This document shows positions 9,934 to 21,198 of a stretch of 64,000 bases of DNA, piece after piece. Within the stretch, counting starts at the first letter, position 1. Each line of letters opens with the position of its first letter. The DNA comes from Craspedostauros australis (Eukaryota; Bacillariophyta; Bacillariophyceae; Mastogloiales; Achnanthaceae). The stretch lies in the NCBI GenBank assembly GCA_026770025.1, contig JAMXDE010000050.1:124001-188000 (forward strand). Reading direction: 5' to 3'. A program made the position numbers and the translations under genes. Under the pieces are notes generated by a model. The model had not been told where the DNA came from, made no database searches, and saw only the letters and a program-made list of their open reading frames with translations.

Positions 9934-12805
9934 AGAGTGCTCCACGGATACTTCTGTCGTATTCCACGTGGAACTTCCTGAGACCAACGACCATGTTGTG
10001 ACACTTGTTGTCAATTTTTTCGTTTCGCGATCTGCGACAAAGCCCACATGCGCCAACCAACAAGAAACAGCCACAGACACTGTTCATGTTCGTGCTTCTG
10101 CATCGTCAGGATCGCAGCTTCGGACAGGAGGATCGTCATCACCATCATTGCCATTGTTGCCAACGTCGCTACCACCATCAATATTACCACAGCTATCGCC
10201 AACGCCGCCATCATCAACAACAGTGCCATGATATCAAGGCACATCATCTACATGGCTGCGTGCGTGTCAGTCGCGTTGCTCATCACAAGCACACCATCTG
10301 CCGCCTTTTGTGCGCGATGGAAGTCCACACGTGACTGTCGGGGATTGGCACGGTGGGGACAACCGCACCAGGGCAACTGCGCTCCAGCTTCAACCCTGCT
10401 GCTGGCATCGTCTTCATCTCCATCACCATCATCGGCGAGCGCGAAATCAAGTGCGCAACCAAAGTCAACAGCAAAGCCAAGAACAACACAAACAGAAACA
10501 GAGAGCAGGACACCAGCGGCATCAACTCCAAATACAGATACATCGACAAGTGCTGCTCCAATACGAACAAAACCAAACATTCAAGTGCGCAGTTTGATGC
10601 ACACTATTCGATCACATTTCGGGGATACGAACAACCGTGGTGTCTCGTCCACCAAAGCCTGGGCAAGAACAAGGAGATACGTGCGCTTCGCAGCGGATAC
10701 CTTATCCCTCAAGCAAGCACAAGAAGTCCTTGACTTCCTTTCATCCATCTGTCCTGCATCGACTGCAAAGAAAGTCGTTCAGTTAGCACCCCCAGTTCTA
10801 ACAAAGGATGTGTCCAAGTTCCTTGCACCAGCATCGGAGCATTTCATCAATGTATCAGGAAATGAGGCATTCCAGAAAGAGATCGATGATGATCCTCAGC
10901 GCTGGCTGTCGAATGTGAAATCCTACAACTCCGACGTGGCCTGGAACAAACTGGTGAGACATCTCTCCGATGACTGGGGCATATCTTCGAGAGCCATCAA
11001 CAAGCTCAAAGCTTCGACGGTGGCCATATCAACCGAATCGACAGCTAGAATCAACGCATCTATGACCTACTTGGATTCAGTGATGGATACAGAATGGTTG
11101 GAGAAACGAAAGAAGACGACATCCACTATCACCGAACAGCTGATCATCCGTCGGCCAGCTGCACTCTTGTTGGACACCAAGACTGTGTTGAAGCCACGCG
11201 TTGAGTATCTGATGCGAAGAGTGAACATGACTGAAACAGATTTCACGGTGTTCATGAACCAAGGTGGTGGAGGGCCATTGACGCTTTCGTCGGAAGACAA
11301 GATCAGACCAATGTTGGAATACCTGCGAACCATGTTGAATCAGCAGGAACTGAAGAAGTGTGTGATGAGAATGCCACTCTTACTGAATTTGGCGATAGAG
11401 ACTTTGCAATCCAGGGTTGAGTTCTTCGATGGCATCGAACGACGCCACTTCACACGTTGGTCTTCTCACACGCCGAACGTACCACAAGGAGTGGAAGAGC
11501 GATCGCTAGCAGCGTGCATACTCACCATTGCACCAAGGGTCTTTGACTTCAACTTCTCAACAAATGTTCAGCCCAAAATCGATTTCATCAGCAAAGTGTG
11601 GGGTGAAGCCTCATTGGTTCGGAACTTGCGCCAGTTTCCCATACTTATCGGGCTGAGTGTAGAAAGCAACCTCAAACCAACGCTCGACTTTTTCAACCGA
11701 ACTGGCTACGTGCTGCTGTCGGACGATTGGGAAATATGCCAACAAAATGCGGCACTGTCGGTTTCGTATGTGGCCGTATCGCTCAACAGTCGATTATTGC
11801 CACGATGGTACTTCGTCCGATCGCAGAACCCTTCGTATCGCCCATCACTGGGTTCCATTTGCATAAACACAGATGCTGACTTTTGTAAGTGCGCAGGTCT
11901 TTATCTGGAACAGTATTTGGAGTTCAAGAAGAAGCATGGACCAGCCCTTGAGCTCCCAGATCCGTCAGATCTTCAACTCGACGAGTAGAAAGAGCATTCA
12001 CTGCGATGCCTCTCCCTATCAATATGAAGGCTATATCTCATAATGTAACGCCAATCGACGAGTGCGAGTACGCTTATGACAACCATCCGAGTGCTATGCT
12101 GTGTGAGGAGACTGCGTAGTGCACCGCTTCGTCCAACATTTCGTCACTCTCTGACTATCAGATGCACACTCTATTGTTTATTACTACGTGCTACTTCACT
12201 GTAGAGAGCAATGGTGCTCATACGTACGAGTACATGGTATGGTATGTACTTGTATGGCGCCACACATAAGTACGTAGCACTGCCCCCATCACCAATTAGT
12301 AGAATTTGCTGGCCTTATTGGTCAAGACTGTGAGTGCCAGCAGACGGAACACCACGAACAGCGCGATAAGCACCAGCCAGTACCAGTACGATTCATCGTC
12401 GTTGGCCTCAAGCTGGTCGATGGTGTTCTTGCAGTTCTCGAACTCATCCTCACAGCCCTCGAACTCTTCGATCACCAACAGCCGAAGCGCGTATGTCAAG
12501 GAACAAAGGTACTGCGCCCACTGCAACCAGGATGGGATGAGCTCTGTGGCAACGAAGAAGCCTGCGAACAGCATCTGCGGGACGAAGAGGATTGGGAGCA
12601 TCTCGGTGGCCATCTTGGGATCCTCGACTGCGCTGCCGAGCGTGACTGCCAATGCCGTGGATGCCATGGACAGAGCGTAGGTGATGATCAAGTACTGACC
12701 ATAATCCATCTGGAAGTCGATGAGGAAGTAGGTGATGATTGTGAGCACGAGGGTCTGGGCCAAGGTCACCATCGCCTCCATGGTGAGCCGGGACAGGAAG
12801 TAGGA
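9934..12805 (+). repeat. Segmental duplication unit A (mTERF copy 2 + ABCG 3' end)
   Basis: The sequence from about 9934 to the end of mTERF copy 2 also matches copy 1 in direct orientation. The block comprising mTERF, the convergent spacer and the last about 500 bp of the ABCG gene reappears inverted as 33167-33685 plus 62093-64000, interrupted there by the non-LTR element. The spacer similarity (the GTACTTATGTGTGGCGCCA stretch near 12250 and again near 62116) shows it is one duplicated segment. Confidence 0.85.
10048..11988 (+). CDS. mTERF-like protein, copy 2
   Basis: Single exon, 646 residues, stop TAG; close paralogue of the gene at 3762 with the same architecture. An N-terminal extension is followed by a hydrophobic segment at residues 61-86 ending SAAF, a Ser/Thr/Lys-rich linker with the same TKPNIQVRS stretch as copy 1, then mTERF helical repeats to the C-terminus. 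Relative to copy 1 it has five extra codons and two fewer codons in the N-terminal extension; both indels are in frame. The similarity upstream ends near 9934, where an LTR end begins, so this copy has lost the distal promoter present at copy 1. It is convergent with the ABCG gene, with about 300 bp between the two stop codons. Function is inferred as organellar nucleic-acid binding; target unknown. Confidence 0.8.
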   Translation: MRQPTRNSHRHCSCSCFCIVRIAASDRRIVITIIAIVANVATTINITTAIANAAIINNSAMISRHIIYMAACVSVALLITSTPSAAFCARWKSTRDCRGLARWGQPHQGNCAPASTLLLASSSSPSPSSASAKSSAQPKSTAKPRTTQTETESRTPAASTPNTDTSTSAAPIRTKPNIQVRSLMHTIRSHFGDTNNRGVSSTKAWARTRRYVRFAADTLSLKQAQEVLDFLSSICPASTAKKVVQLAPPVLTKDVSKFLAPASEHFINVSGNEAFQKEIDDDPQRWLSNVKSYNSDVAWNKLVRHLSDDWGISSRAINKLKASTVAISTESTARINASMTYLDSVMDTEWLEKRKKTTSTITEQLIIRRPAALLLDTKTVLKPRVEYLMRRVNMTETDFTVFMNQGGGGPLTLSSEDKIRPMLEYLRTMLNQQELKKCVMRMPLLLNLAIETLQSRVEFFDGIERRHFTRWSSHTPNVPQGVEERSLAACILTIAPRVFDFNFSTNVQPKIDFISKVWGEASLVRNLRQFPILIGLSVESNLKPTLDFFNRTGYVLLSDDWEICQQNAALSVSYVAVSLNSRLLPRWYFVRSQNPSYRPSLGSICINTDADFCKCAGLYLEQYLEFKKKHGPALELPDPSDLQLDE

Positions 12806-14375
12806 AAAGACGGAGTAGTGATTGGTCGAGTACTCGCGGAGGAAGACAGGACGCTCTGATGGGAACTGCAGCAGAGCATCCTGGGCTGTGCCGAACATTC
12901 CCATCATCAGGCAGATGATGAGAGCACCGAATCGACTCTGGGTGTTGGAAGAGTCAGACGGGTCGGTGGCACCGACGTCGTGGAAGATGATGCCGATGAG
13001 GATACCCAAGAAGGCTGTCAGGCCGAACTTGGTTCCAAGTGCCGCAGTGTCGCGGCGGAAGTTGACCAGCTCGCGGGTGAACAGCAGGTAGAGTTGAGTG
13101 AAGAGACCGACGGGACGTGGATCGAAGTCATCCTCGCCACTGTTGGAGCGAGCTGTGACTCCCAACGCATCGTGCCTGCTGGTATCCTCGCCGTCGAATG
13201 GATCTGGCAGATCACGTTCGTCAACCGGGAAGAATCCAGCCTTGTCGAGTTCGGGAATGTCGACTGACTGGGCCACGTTCATGATGTGGTCGGCGCTGTT
13301 GTAGTACTCTGGGACTGCCTGTCCGCGCTCAGCAAAGTACTCCGGCACGGCCGCGACTGCGCCTTGGTACATCACACGGCCCTTGTTCATGAGGATGAGA
13401 TGGTCGAAGGAGTTGAAGATCTCGGAGCTGGGTTGGTGAATGGTGAAGAGGACGCTGGATCCGGCATTCGCGACCTTCTTCAGGACACGGCAAAGCTGAA
13501 CCGCGGAGAAGCTGTCCAATCCAGATGTGGGTTCGTCCAGGAACACGAGAGCCGGCTTGGTCACCAGCTCCACTCCGACGGATGCGCGCTTGCGCTGCCC
13601 GCCGCTGATTCCCTTGATCAATGCACCTCCAACGATAGTATCGGCGCAGTCCTCCAATCCGAGCTCGGTCAGCATGCGGTTGGTGAGGAGCTCGATCTCC
13701 TCGTCCGTGGTGGATCGAGGCAGACGAAGGCGAGCAGAGAAGCGGATTGCCTCCCGTGGCGTGGATGTGACCTGGAGGGAGTCATCCTGGGCGACGAAGG
13801 CGATTTGCTGGCGTACCTTGACATCGGTTGGATCGACCCTGTAGTTGTTAAGCCGGACGTCGGAGGTGATGGTGATGCGACCACGGGAAGCAGCACGTCC
13901 AGCCAGGATGTTGAGGAGGGATGTCTTTCCGGCGCCACTGTTGGGTCGTAGATCGTTGTTGGTTTGTGTTGCAAGATGGGGAGTGGTGAAGAGCAATAGA
14001 TTGGTGAGTTGGTTCCGTGAGATGAAATCGTAGTGGATAACGGATGCACACAAGGACATGCCGATCGAATGTTGCTGTGTTGCATCGGTCGCAAACTGGA
14101 TATCCAACGGCGGGAATGCCAACTTTTGCGCGTGCGTACCTTGGTCCCATGATGGCGGTGGTCTGCTTTGCAGGAACCTCTCCCCACACGTTGTCGAGGA
14201 GCTTGCGATCCTCCTCTCCTTCCTGCCCCTTGAGGATCATGTCGATGTTGGTCCATGTCAGGGTCTTGCCTGCGCGCTCAGCGAATGGATCTCCAGGGAT
14301 GTTTGGTTGGCCCTTCATGGCGACTTCGGGTGCAGCATTTTCGATATCTTCGACGTTGTCCTTGGTGGCAGACAT
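12296..14375 (-). CDS. ABCG-type half transporter
   Basis: ATP-driven membrane exporter of the ABCG (White/PDR-like) subfamily, half size, 625 residues. Two exons on the minus strand, 14375-14140 and 13937-12296, with a 202-bp intron (donor GTACGC, acceptor CCAACAG) that splits the Ser codon of the Walker A motif. After splicing it reads GPSGAGKTSLLNILAGR at residues about 77-93. Further ATP-site motifs are the signature ISGGQRKRASVGVEL, Walker B ALVFLDEPTSGLDS and H-loop TIHQPSSEIFNS. The C-terminal half is an ABC2-type domain with about six membrane segments and a charged extracellular-type loop (EGCEDEFENCKN). The start is supported by the CA-rich leader just before it. Family members move lipids, sterols or xenobiotics; the substrate cannot be told. 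A 3' fragment is duplicated at 33167. Confidence 0.9.
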
Positions 14376-16094
14376 GGTGATCAGCGGTGATGAACTGTGA
14401 TGGATACTGGAGTTGATTGCTTTTGATGGTGCTTCGGCAGATGGGTTGGGTGGTGGCGTTGGCGGTGTGCTTGTGTTTGTGTTTATGTTTGCTTTATGGT
14501 TTGTGAAATCGTACGGATTTTATGATACTGTTGTGATGAGTATTGGTGGATTGCCTTTTGTTGTCAGAGGTGATGTTGGTGAGCATCGCCCCTGCATCTT
14601 GCAGAGAAGAAGAGAGAGGGTCAGCTTCGTGTGTGGGTCGATTGTTTCCATGTCTGGAGGCGAAATGATGGAACAGTGACAAACGGAACGAACGATCGAA
14701 CATCCGAGAACAGGAACCGCCAAGATCAACATCGTAGAGGCGTTCGCATCCTTCCTCGATGTTCCGCCTTGGTTCTGGGGAGATTCGATGTTCGCATGTT
14801 TCTATTGGCAGGAAAAGATACCTTTTCACATTGATCTCTGGATGAGTCCAAAGATGTTTTGTGGATGGCTGTTGGCATTGGACAAACAAAGACGATGGAA
14901 TACCCATACTCCCCCTCTCAGAGATGAGGTGAATCACCTGTTGTACAATGATTGTGATGGGTGCAGCATGTTTGAAACGAGGTGACAATGAAGAGGTCCG
15001 GCAATAAGTTGCGAGCTTCGTCGGTGGCAACGAGAATGGTCTGAGTGCGGAATTTGAAGTTAATGGTGGAATCGAGTGTTGTTTCCGGACTGCATGCTCG
15101 CAGCCAAACGAGCATCGAGAGTACACGCATCGCTATATCGTCGTGTTACAGTGGACCTGTCTTGTTCGTTGTCCAAGACCTTTAGCACAGATGAGCTTGT
15201 CCCGTGGAGTCATTGTTTGATGTTGTACCATACCACACACAACACCATTGCTGCAGCTCGCTGTCTTCATTTCTTTCACTCTACAAGCATCGCCACTTGA
15301 AGTGGCGCAGTGCATGTAGTCTCCTCGCTCCAATCATGGGTGTGCGTATCTCTCGAGAGACTGATTTGGATCTCATTGATTCCGTCCATGTATCTGGGCC
15401 ATCGCCGCCGTCGCTTGCCGTCGCGTATTGATTTGGCAAGTGGCTGTACTCGTCAGTTCGGAGACAGTTTCTTGCTCTTTCGCTGAGTTTTCTTCTTTCC
15501 AGTTTTTGTGGGTGAAATGGAGAAATCGAAATGGAGAGGAGTCTACAATATTTCAATGTAGTAGTGGCCTGATTTTTGCATGTTTGCCACTCTGGCTGCG
15601 ATCTGAATCACCGCACACATTAAGTGACTTCGACATCGTGAGCATCAAGAGAAGGTGCTTGTGCAGATAGGAAGAGTCGGCTGGAATAGATTCATCCGAA
15701 TATCTAGCGGAGTACAGTCTGTATTCGTTGTGGTTGCTCAGTTTTCAACTGTGTGCTTTTGCGCTACGACGTACGAACTACATCATTTATTGGGCGTATG
15801 TGCGTGCCTCAGTAAATGTATTATACGAGTATCGCCCTTATCTACATGAAGTTTGAGCACACATCTCTTGTGAGAGAGAGAGAGAGAGAACACTTACGAG
15901 CAGGTGGGGGCAGCGAAGAGTGCACGTGGGGATCTCCATGGACGAAGCAATCATCGATTGGAGTTGCGATCGAAGACGCTAGTGACTATCAAGAGCGCGG
16001 GGATGTTCGCATGATTTCAGCGCCGAAGGTAGACCTGATCTGTGGCGCTCGCAGAATGCACGTCGTCCTGAAAGAGTTCTCCGCTTTACGAGCA
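14376..16094. other. Intergenic between ABCG and Ctr genes
   Basis: The first about 100 bases are the minus-strand leader of the ABCG gene, rich in CAAACA on that strand (about 14465-14495). A GA microsatellite lies at 15870-15890. Longer open frames here have no recognisable domains and uneven composition. I see no gene. Confidence 0.5.
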
Positions 16095-17175
16095 TCATAC
16101 TTCGGAATCCTTCGGTCCGCTTGTAGTGGCAGGTGCTAGCGGGGACATGCTGGCAGCTGCGCTCTGGTTTTGCGTGTTGGATGTGTTCATTTCTTCGCTA
16201 CTCGTGCAGCATTCCTCGTTCATCTGGCTAGAGAAGCAATTGGCGTTCTCCGTGACGGACACGCGGCGTTCTTTGGCTTCGTCCTCGAGGAAGCTGCAGC
16301 ATGGATTGGTTGTGATGTGCGGGTGTTGATCATCCGCGAACATGAGGTATCCGATGGCAAGGCCGACGATGACGCAAAGGAAGAGCTCGATGGAGAAGGT
16401 CATCGTTGCGAGCATGAGGATGTATCCCGTGGTGGCGTGCACCCCGTGAAGGCCTGTTCGTAATGCTCGCAAGACGTGGGTATCCTGACCTGTCTCAGAT
16501 CCTCTTGCCTGTCTCGCGAATTTATGCCGCCACACGGAAATCGCCTCGGTGAGGATGGCGAGCCCGATCACTCCGAACATGGCGGCGACGACCTTGCCGC
16601 GGGTATCCAACGTCCATCCGGGGAAGTAGAGGTTGAGACATGTATTGCCATCCTTCAGTGCCCAGCGGAAGCCATCCATGAACCTGTGATTTCCGGGAGA
16701 GGAGGACGTATGGTAGGTTCGGTGTTGAATAGATTGGATGTCATCGGAGGTGGATGCATGAGAGAGAGAGAGAGCGAGAGAGAGAGAGATGATAGGAGGA
16801 AAGAGTACGCTGATGGTGAGCAGGGGACTTCGAACATCTTTCATTCGTTGCTGTCAGGCAAGCGCTTTCCAGCATCGGCATGAAACAGGGCTGTGGCTAC
16901 CGTTGCATGTATAATATAATATTCGATAATATAATACATGTGAGTAGATATCGCAAAAGGGGGAATGCAATACGGTATGTATAGTAGCAACGTAGGCAGC
17001 ACGCAAGTCAGAACATCCCGTTCATCCATCCGTTTTTAATTCGTCGTCTCACTCACATCGTCATGGCCATTTCTTTGTTGCAGAAGCCATCGGATGACAT
17101 GCCCGAGCCGTGACCTCCATGGTCACCATGTCCCTCGTGACTCCCCATGTTGTCCATGTTGTCCATGTTATTCAT
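16095..17175 (-). CDS. Ctr-family copper transporter
   Basis: High-affinity copper importer family; trimeric, three membrane helices per subunit. Two exons on the minus strand, 17175-17057 and 16683-16095, with a 373-bp intron (donor GTGAGT, acceptor ATCACAG); 235 residues, stop TGA. The start follows a CAA-rich leader. Exon 1 encodes the extracellular Met/His-rich metal-gathering tail (repeated MDNM, then HEGHGDHGGHG). Exon 2 begins at the first helix (MDGFRWAL). Helix 2 carries MLATM, the MxxxM motif essential for copper passage in this family, and helix 3 carries GLAIG, the GxxxG packing motif. The tail has two Cys pairs (PCCSF and EECCT), possible copper hand-off sites. The cytosolic loop between helices 1 and 2 is Arg/Lys-rich. 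Plasma membrane or vacuole cannot be decided. Confidence 0.9.
16905..16945. repeat. AT-rich inverted repeat in Ctr intron
   Basis: A stretch of TATAATATAATATTCGATAA type, self-complementary around its centre, inside the intron of the copper transporter gene. It resembles the AT stretch at 3469-3490. No function is inferred. Confidence 0.5.
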
Positions 17176-18630
17176 GCTTGATTGTTTGTTGTTTGTTGCG
17201 TCTTGCGTGTTTGTTGTGAATGTGGCGCTCCGATTGAATACCTCTGGCGATTTTGTGAGGGGTCTGTGCTCGTGTTGGCACTGGACACGGAGCGCGGCGG
17301 CATGAACAGGGCGCAACCAACAAGGACGAGTACGCCGAAGGAACTGAGTGATGATGGGTGCGCAGCATTCTGTGCAGCGGGAAAGTGTGGCTCTGTGTGT
17401 CTGTGGATTGTTTCTGTTTCTTGTTCTTGTTTGGCGTTTTGTGTTGCGTTGTGTCGCGGATGGCGAAGTGGTGGTTCGAGTTAGTTGGCGGATCCAGAAG
17501 TGACCCAGAGAGCCCACGGCGAATCGAGGTACTGGTTGGACCCATGATTCCATGATGTTCCGATTTCAACTTGATTGCAGACTCTAGCGGCTGGCAGAAA
17601 AGCTGGAAATGTATCCGCACTTGTTGGTAACTTGTGACTCTTCGTCTTCTTCTCTCTCTCTCTCCCCCCTATCCGATGTTGTCATTGCATGCAGCGGCCC
17701 CCCTTGCGATTGAGATCTTGTGGGTAGAGACGCTCGAACTTCTACCAGCACTACGATCTAATCCACCCACCTCGGTTGGCCATTGTGCAACGTTACAACC
17801 AATATTGCATCAAACGTCGCCAAGCTCCGAAGAACGACATCTGGGGAGGGCAACGCAGAGCGATTCTATCGAGAGCTCTGGAAGTCATGGTCCGCTGATT
17901 GTTTGCGTCATTCATTCCTCGACTCTGCGAGCTACAACAAAGTATAGGAGCACAACTGCCATACGAACTTGTGCGCATACGAGCTATTATACATACGACA
18001 CCAACTCCAATCGCAATGAGGGGCAGAGCAAGAACTGGCCGGTTCGTCACTCGTGCCAAGGGAACGGAAGAACATTCGCAGTTACGTTGCACAGGGCGAC
18101 CATCCTAGTTTCCCAGCATCCCCTCGAAACGAGTGGCAAGGCAGAAACTCCTTCTCGCTTGACTGCACATCAATCGCAAACTGAATTCGGAGCTCTGAAC
18201 TGGCGCGAAAGAGAGATAATATTACAGAGCATGGTGCCTCATTTTCCAAAGACCTCTGGCCAGGGTCCTGAAAGAACATCTTGATACGGGCTGCCTCCGC
18301 TCTTTGTTTTGGCGCCCTGGGAATGCACGCGATCATACCTACAGGCATCCACAGAAAAATAGTTAGCTCTCTGTAAAACTAACTTGTTTGTTCTTGCTGT
18401 AAGAATGATTGTATGAATTGAGACGAAATCAAGCGCTTTTTTCAATAGCTCTTCAAGAATCGGTAGAATGATGCCACCAAAGAAGGAAAGCGGAAAAGTG
18501 GACGCTGGACCGACACACAGATCCACAAGGCGCAACCAACACTCATCGAAAGACATCAAGTAGGATACGCATTATACGATGCAATAAGAATCGGCCTTGC
18601 TGAGCCAACGGCCACCCCCCCCCCTTTGCA
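17176..18630. other. Intergenic between divergent Ctr and F-box-like genes
   Basis: Shared upstream region of two divergently transcribed genes. The first about 50 bases are the CAA-rich leader of the Ctr gene on the minus strand. A CT run occurs at about 17653-17670 and a run of nine C near 18617, just before the next ATG. Open frames are short and featureless. I see no gene. Confidence 0.5.
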
Positions 18631-20631
18631 ATGGAGGCCAATCAACGAAGAAGAGGTTGGAAGCGCCGCAGGGTTCCTATCTTTTCTGAAAGTGAAAGCG
18701 ACGACAGCAACGAAAACGAAAACGATCGCGGAGGTGAAGGAGACAGAGTCGCCGGTATCACAACCTCCAACCAAGGGGGTGGCAGCAACAGCTCGACCCA
18801 ACACAATCAGCATTCATCCGCATTGCAAGCATCCACTGAGGCCACGTCCAACACGACGGTAGCAAGTGCGAATCAGCAAGAGCAAGGGCAGGAGTCCCAA
18901 CAGAATGGCTTGCTGGAAGATACTGATGACGACGAGGAAGACAGCGATATCGCAAAAGTTCTGCGTTCAAGATCGAATGTGGCCCAAGCAGAAGCATCTC
19001 GCGAAAATGTGCAAGACGGAGGATCGGTGAGACTACGGCCTTGGAGCACGCAACCACCGCCTACTGGGATGACACATAAGTTCCTTTCAAACTGGAGTTT
19101 GGGGGATGCCAACAGAGCCCATTCCGATGACCCAGCGGACACAAGCGAGGAATCGTCTGATTGGAACCCGCGCAGTGGTTGGAACGTGCGTGACATTTGG
19201 GACTTCGATGGCAGTTCAGATGAAATCGAAGGTGAAAGTGAAAGTGACAACGAAAGCGACTGTGACAGTAATAGTGACAAGAATCAAGCGTGCGTTAACA
19301 CAGACAGCCCCGAACTGAAGGAAATCAAGGCGAGCGTTCCTCTGGAATGCGTGCGCAGGATCATGGAGTATTCCGACGTTCGGTCCGTTCGTGTATTGGC
19401 CAATACGAGCAACGCGATGAGGAAGTTTGTGTCCTACGAACTGGTCATACGAAGTGCGTTGCTGGGGCTGTGTCCTGATGCAAGAGGTGCTGACAACGAT
19501 ATCATTTCCAATGAAAAGGCGCGCGAACGAATGACACAAGTCATGGTTGGTATCGAGCAGATATCGGTCATCATGCCGTCTCCGGTGCGGCTGCTGGCGT
19601 TGCTCTGCGGCAGAAAATGCGAGATACCTTGGTGCAACAGACCAACGCCCTCTCTTCTGTGCTTCGATGCCGCGATATGCGTGTGCGACCAGTGCCAGGA
19701 GTACCTCACCGTTCCTGGAAGTCATTTTAAATTTCCCAATGCTGCCGAAGCCTACCGCGCACGAATTCCAAGAATGGACATCAATAACTCGATTTGGAGA
19801 GCCCCGCATGTACCTCACGGAAGCTCGGAACGAGCTGGCCCAATCGCAACGCTCGCCGACCTTGACAAGCTTCTTCGTGAAGAGATAAACGTGGCAACTT
19901 TGAACCGCCGCATGAATTTGGGCGCAAGACGCAGGATCAAGACGGTCTGGGACAAAACAACGCAGTTGGTTTCCGCCTGCGACGCAGATCGGACTCGGAT
20001 CATGCGTCACAACCGAGAAAGGAAACACAAGGTGGCACGAGATCAGATCATGGAAGGTCTGGAAGCAGATCATGCTGAGGCGGCTTGGACGCAAAGTGTT
20101 TTCCGGCGTGACGAGTTTGGTCGCTTCGCACATCCCGTGATATCGTCTCAAATAGAGCACTTAATTTCCAGGTCGCGTGGTACATCGACGACGCAGCTCG
20201 TGGAATTCGCAAGGAACCTTGTTTTGTCCTTTGCGCCCATCTTGAACGAGATCGCAGTTGTTGGACTCTCCAACTTGTCCATCTTCGACTCGCGCAGTCT
20301 GGGTGTCGTCGAATCCATTCTGGTTGCCAGATGGAAGAAGCAGCTCAAGACCAACCCGTTGTTCGTGTACGACAACATCCGACACACAGACGACCAGGAT
20401 GATATCATGGAGGATCCATTCCTGGCCATCGCCAAGTTCATGTTTGGATCCCGTTGCAAGGAGAAGGCGGTGCGCATGGCTCTCGAGGAACCGACCTCCA
20501 CCGTCAGCCTTCGTCCATACATGGACTCGAGTCTTCACACGTACTGTCTCCGATCCAGGCAGAGATGCAGCACCTTCTCAGAGAGTTGCGACATCGTGTA
20601 CAAGCGGATGGTGGAAACCTATGGGATGTAA
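18631..20631 (+). CDS. F-box-like protein with Cys cluster
   Basis: Single exon, 666 residues, stop TAA. Residues 1-220 are Glu/Asp/Ser/Asn-rich and probably disordered. At about residues 235-275 a segment starting VPLECVRRIMEYSDVRSVRV, followed by a Leu-rich helix, has the hydrophobic pattern of an F-box, which would tether substrates to an SCF ubiquitin ligase through Skp1. It is followed at about 330-355 by a Cys cluster (CGRKCEIPWC, then CVCDQC) with spacing suggestive of a zinc site. The C-terminal half is helical without a recognised repeat. F-box followed by a short Cys cluster is seen in multigene families of algae, but the F-box match here is by eye and weak. The ATG is the first in the frame and directly follows a C-run. 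Confidence 0.65.
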   Translation: MEANQRRRGWKRRRVPIFSESESDDSNENENDRGGEGDRVAGITTSNQGGGSNSSTQHNQHSSALQASTEATSNTTVASANQQEQGQESQQNGLLEDTDDDEEDSDIAKVLRSRSNVAQAEASRENVQDGGSVRLRPWSTQPPPTGMTHKFLSNWSLGDANRAHSDDPADTSEESSDWNPRSGWNVRDIWDFDGSSDEIEGESESDNESDCDSNSDKNQACVNTDSPELKEIKASVPLECVRRIMEYSDVRSVRVLANTSNAMRKFVSYELVIRSALLGLCPDARGADNDIISNEKARERMTQVMVGIEQISVIMPSPVRLLALLCGRKCEIPWCNRPTPSLLCFDAAICVCDQCQEYLTVPGSHFKFPNAAEAYRARIPRMDINNSIWRAPHVPHGSSERAGPIATLADLDKLLREEINVATLNRRMNLGARRRIKTVWDKTTQLVSACDADRTRIMRHNRERKHKVARDQIMEGLEADHAEAAWTQSVFRRDEFGRFAHPVISSQIEHLISRSRGTSTTQLVEFARNLVLSFAPILNEIAVVGLSNLSIFDSRSLGVVESILVARWKKQLKTNPLFVYDNIRHTDDQDDIMEDPFLAIAKFMFGSRCKEKAVRMALEEPTSTVSLRPYMDSSLHTYCLRSRQRCSTFSESCDIVYKRMVETYGM

Positions 20632-21198
20632 CGCAACCATTACATGGTATACTATGATGTATTAGATCTGAAGGTTGTAACGATAAGTGTCATGCACCTG
20701 CGTTGTGTCCATAGTCGCACAGGCGCGATCTTCCCCTTGTGACGGCTATCTTGGTCACACGTAGAGCATGTTTTCTCACCAACACGAATGGAAACGGACA
20801 GATGTAGTCCTGTAGAGCGGAGAGCACCAACCACGAATGGATCAAACACGATCAAACGGACGGAGAATCTTCCTCCTCGTTGTCACGAACAAAAAATGCT
20901 GTAAATCTGGCGGAAGGAGACAGACACACCATCAGCAACACGAAGAAATGTCTCAACAGGGAGCAACGCAAAGCGGCACCAAGAGCGAGGAGAGAAGGAG
21001 AAATGCACGAAGACTGAGAAGGGCGCCAACGGTTTGCCAAACGCACAAAATCCGACACAAGGAGAAGATCCAACCAAGTCCATTCAAGTCCAACCAAGTC
21101 CAACTGATGCATTGATCAAGAGTGCGAAGTGCCTTGAGACGATACTTGTACCAACAGCAATAGCAATAGCAACGGAAACAGCAAGAGGAAGAGCAACC
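20632..21198. other. Intergenic plus kinase-gene leader
   Basis: No gene seen. The last about 60 bases carry repeated CAATAG and CAACG motifs, consistent with the CA-rich leaders of other genes here. Confidence 0.45.

Noticed and set aside
13286..13951. Plus-strand open frame opposite the ABCG gene
   Set aside because: Shadow of the conserved nucleotide-binding domain on the minus strand.
14494..15126. 210-codon minus-strand frame upstream of the ABCG gene
   Set aside because: No motif and odd composition; the region reads as leader and intergenic DNA.
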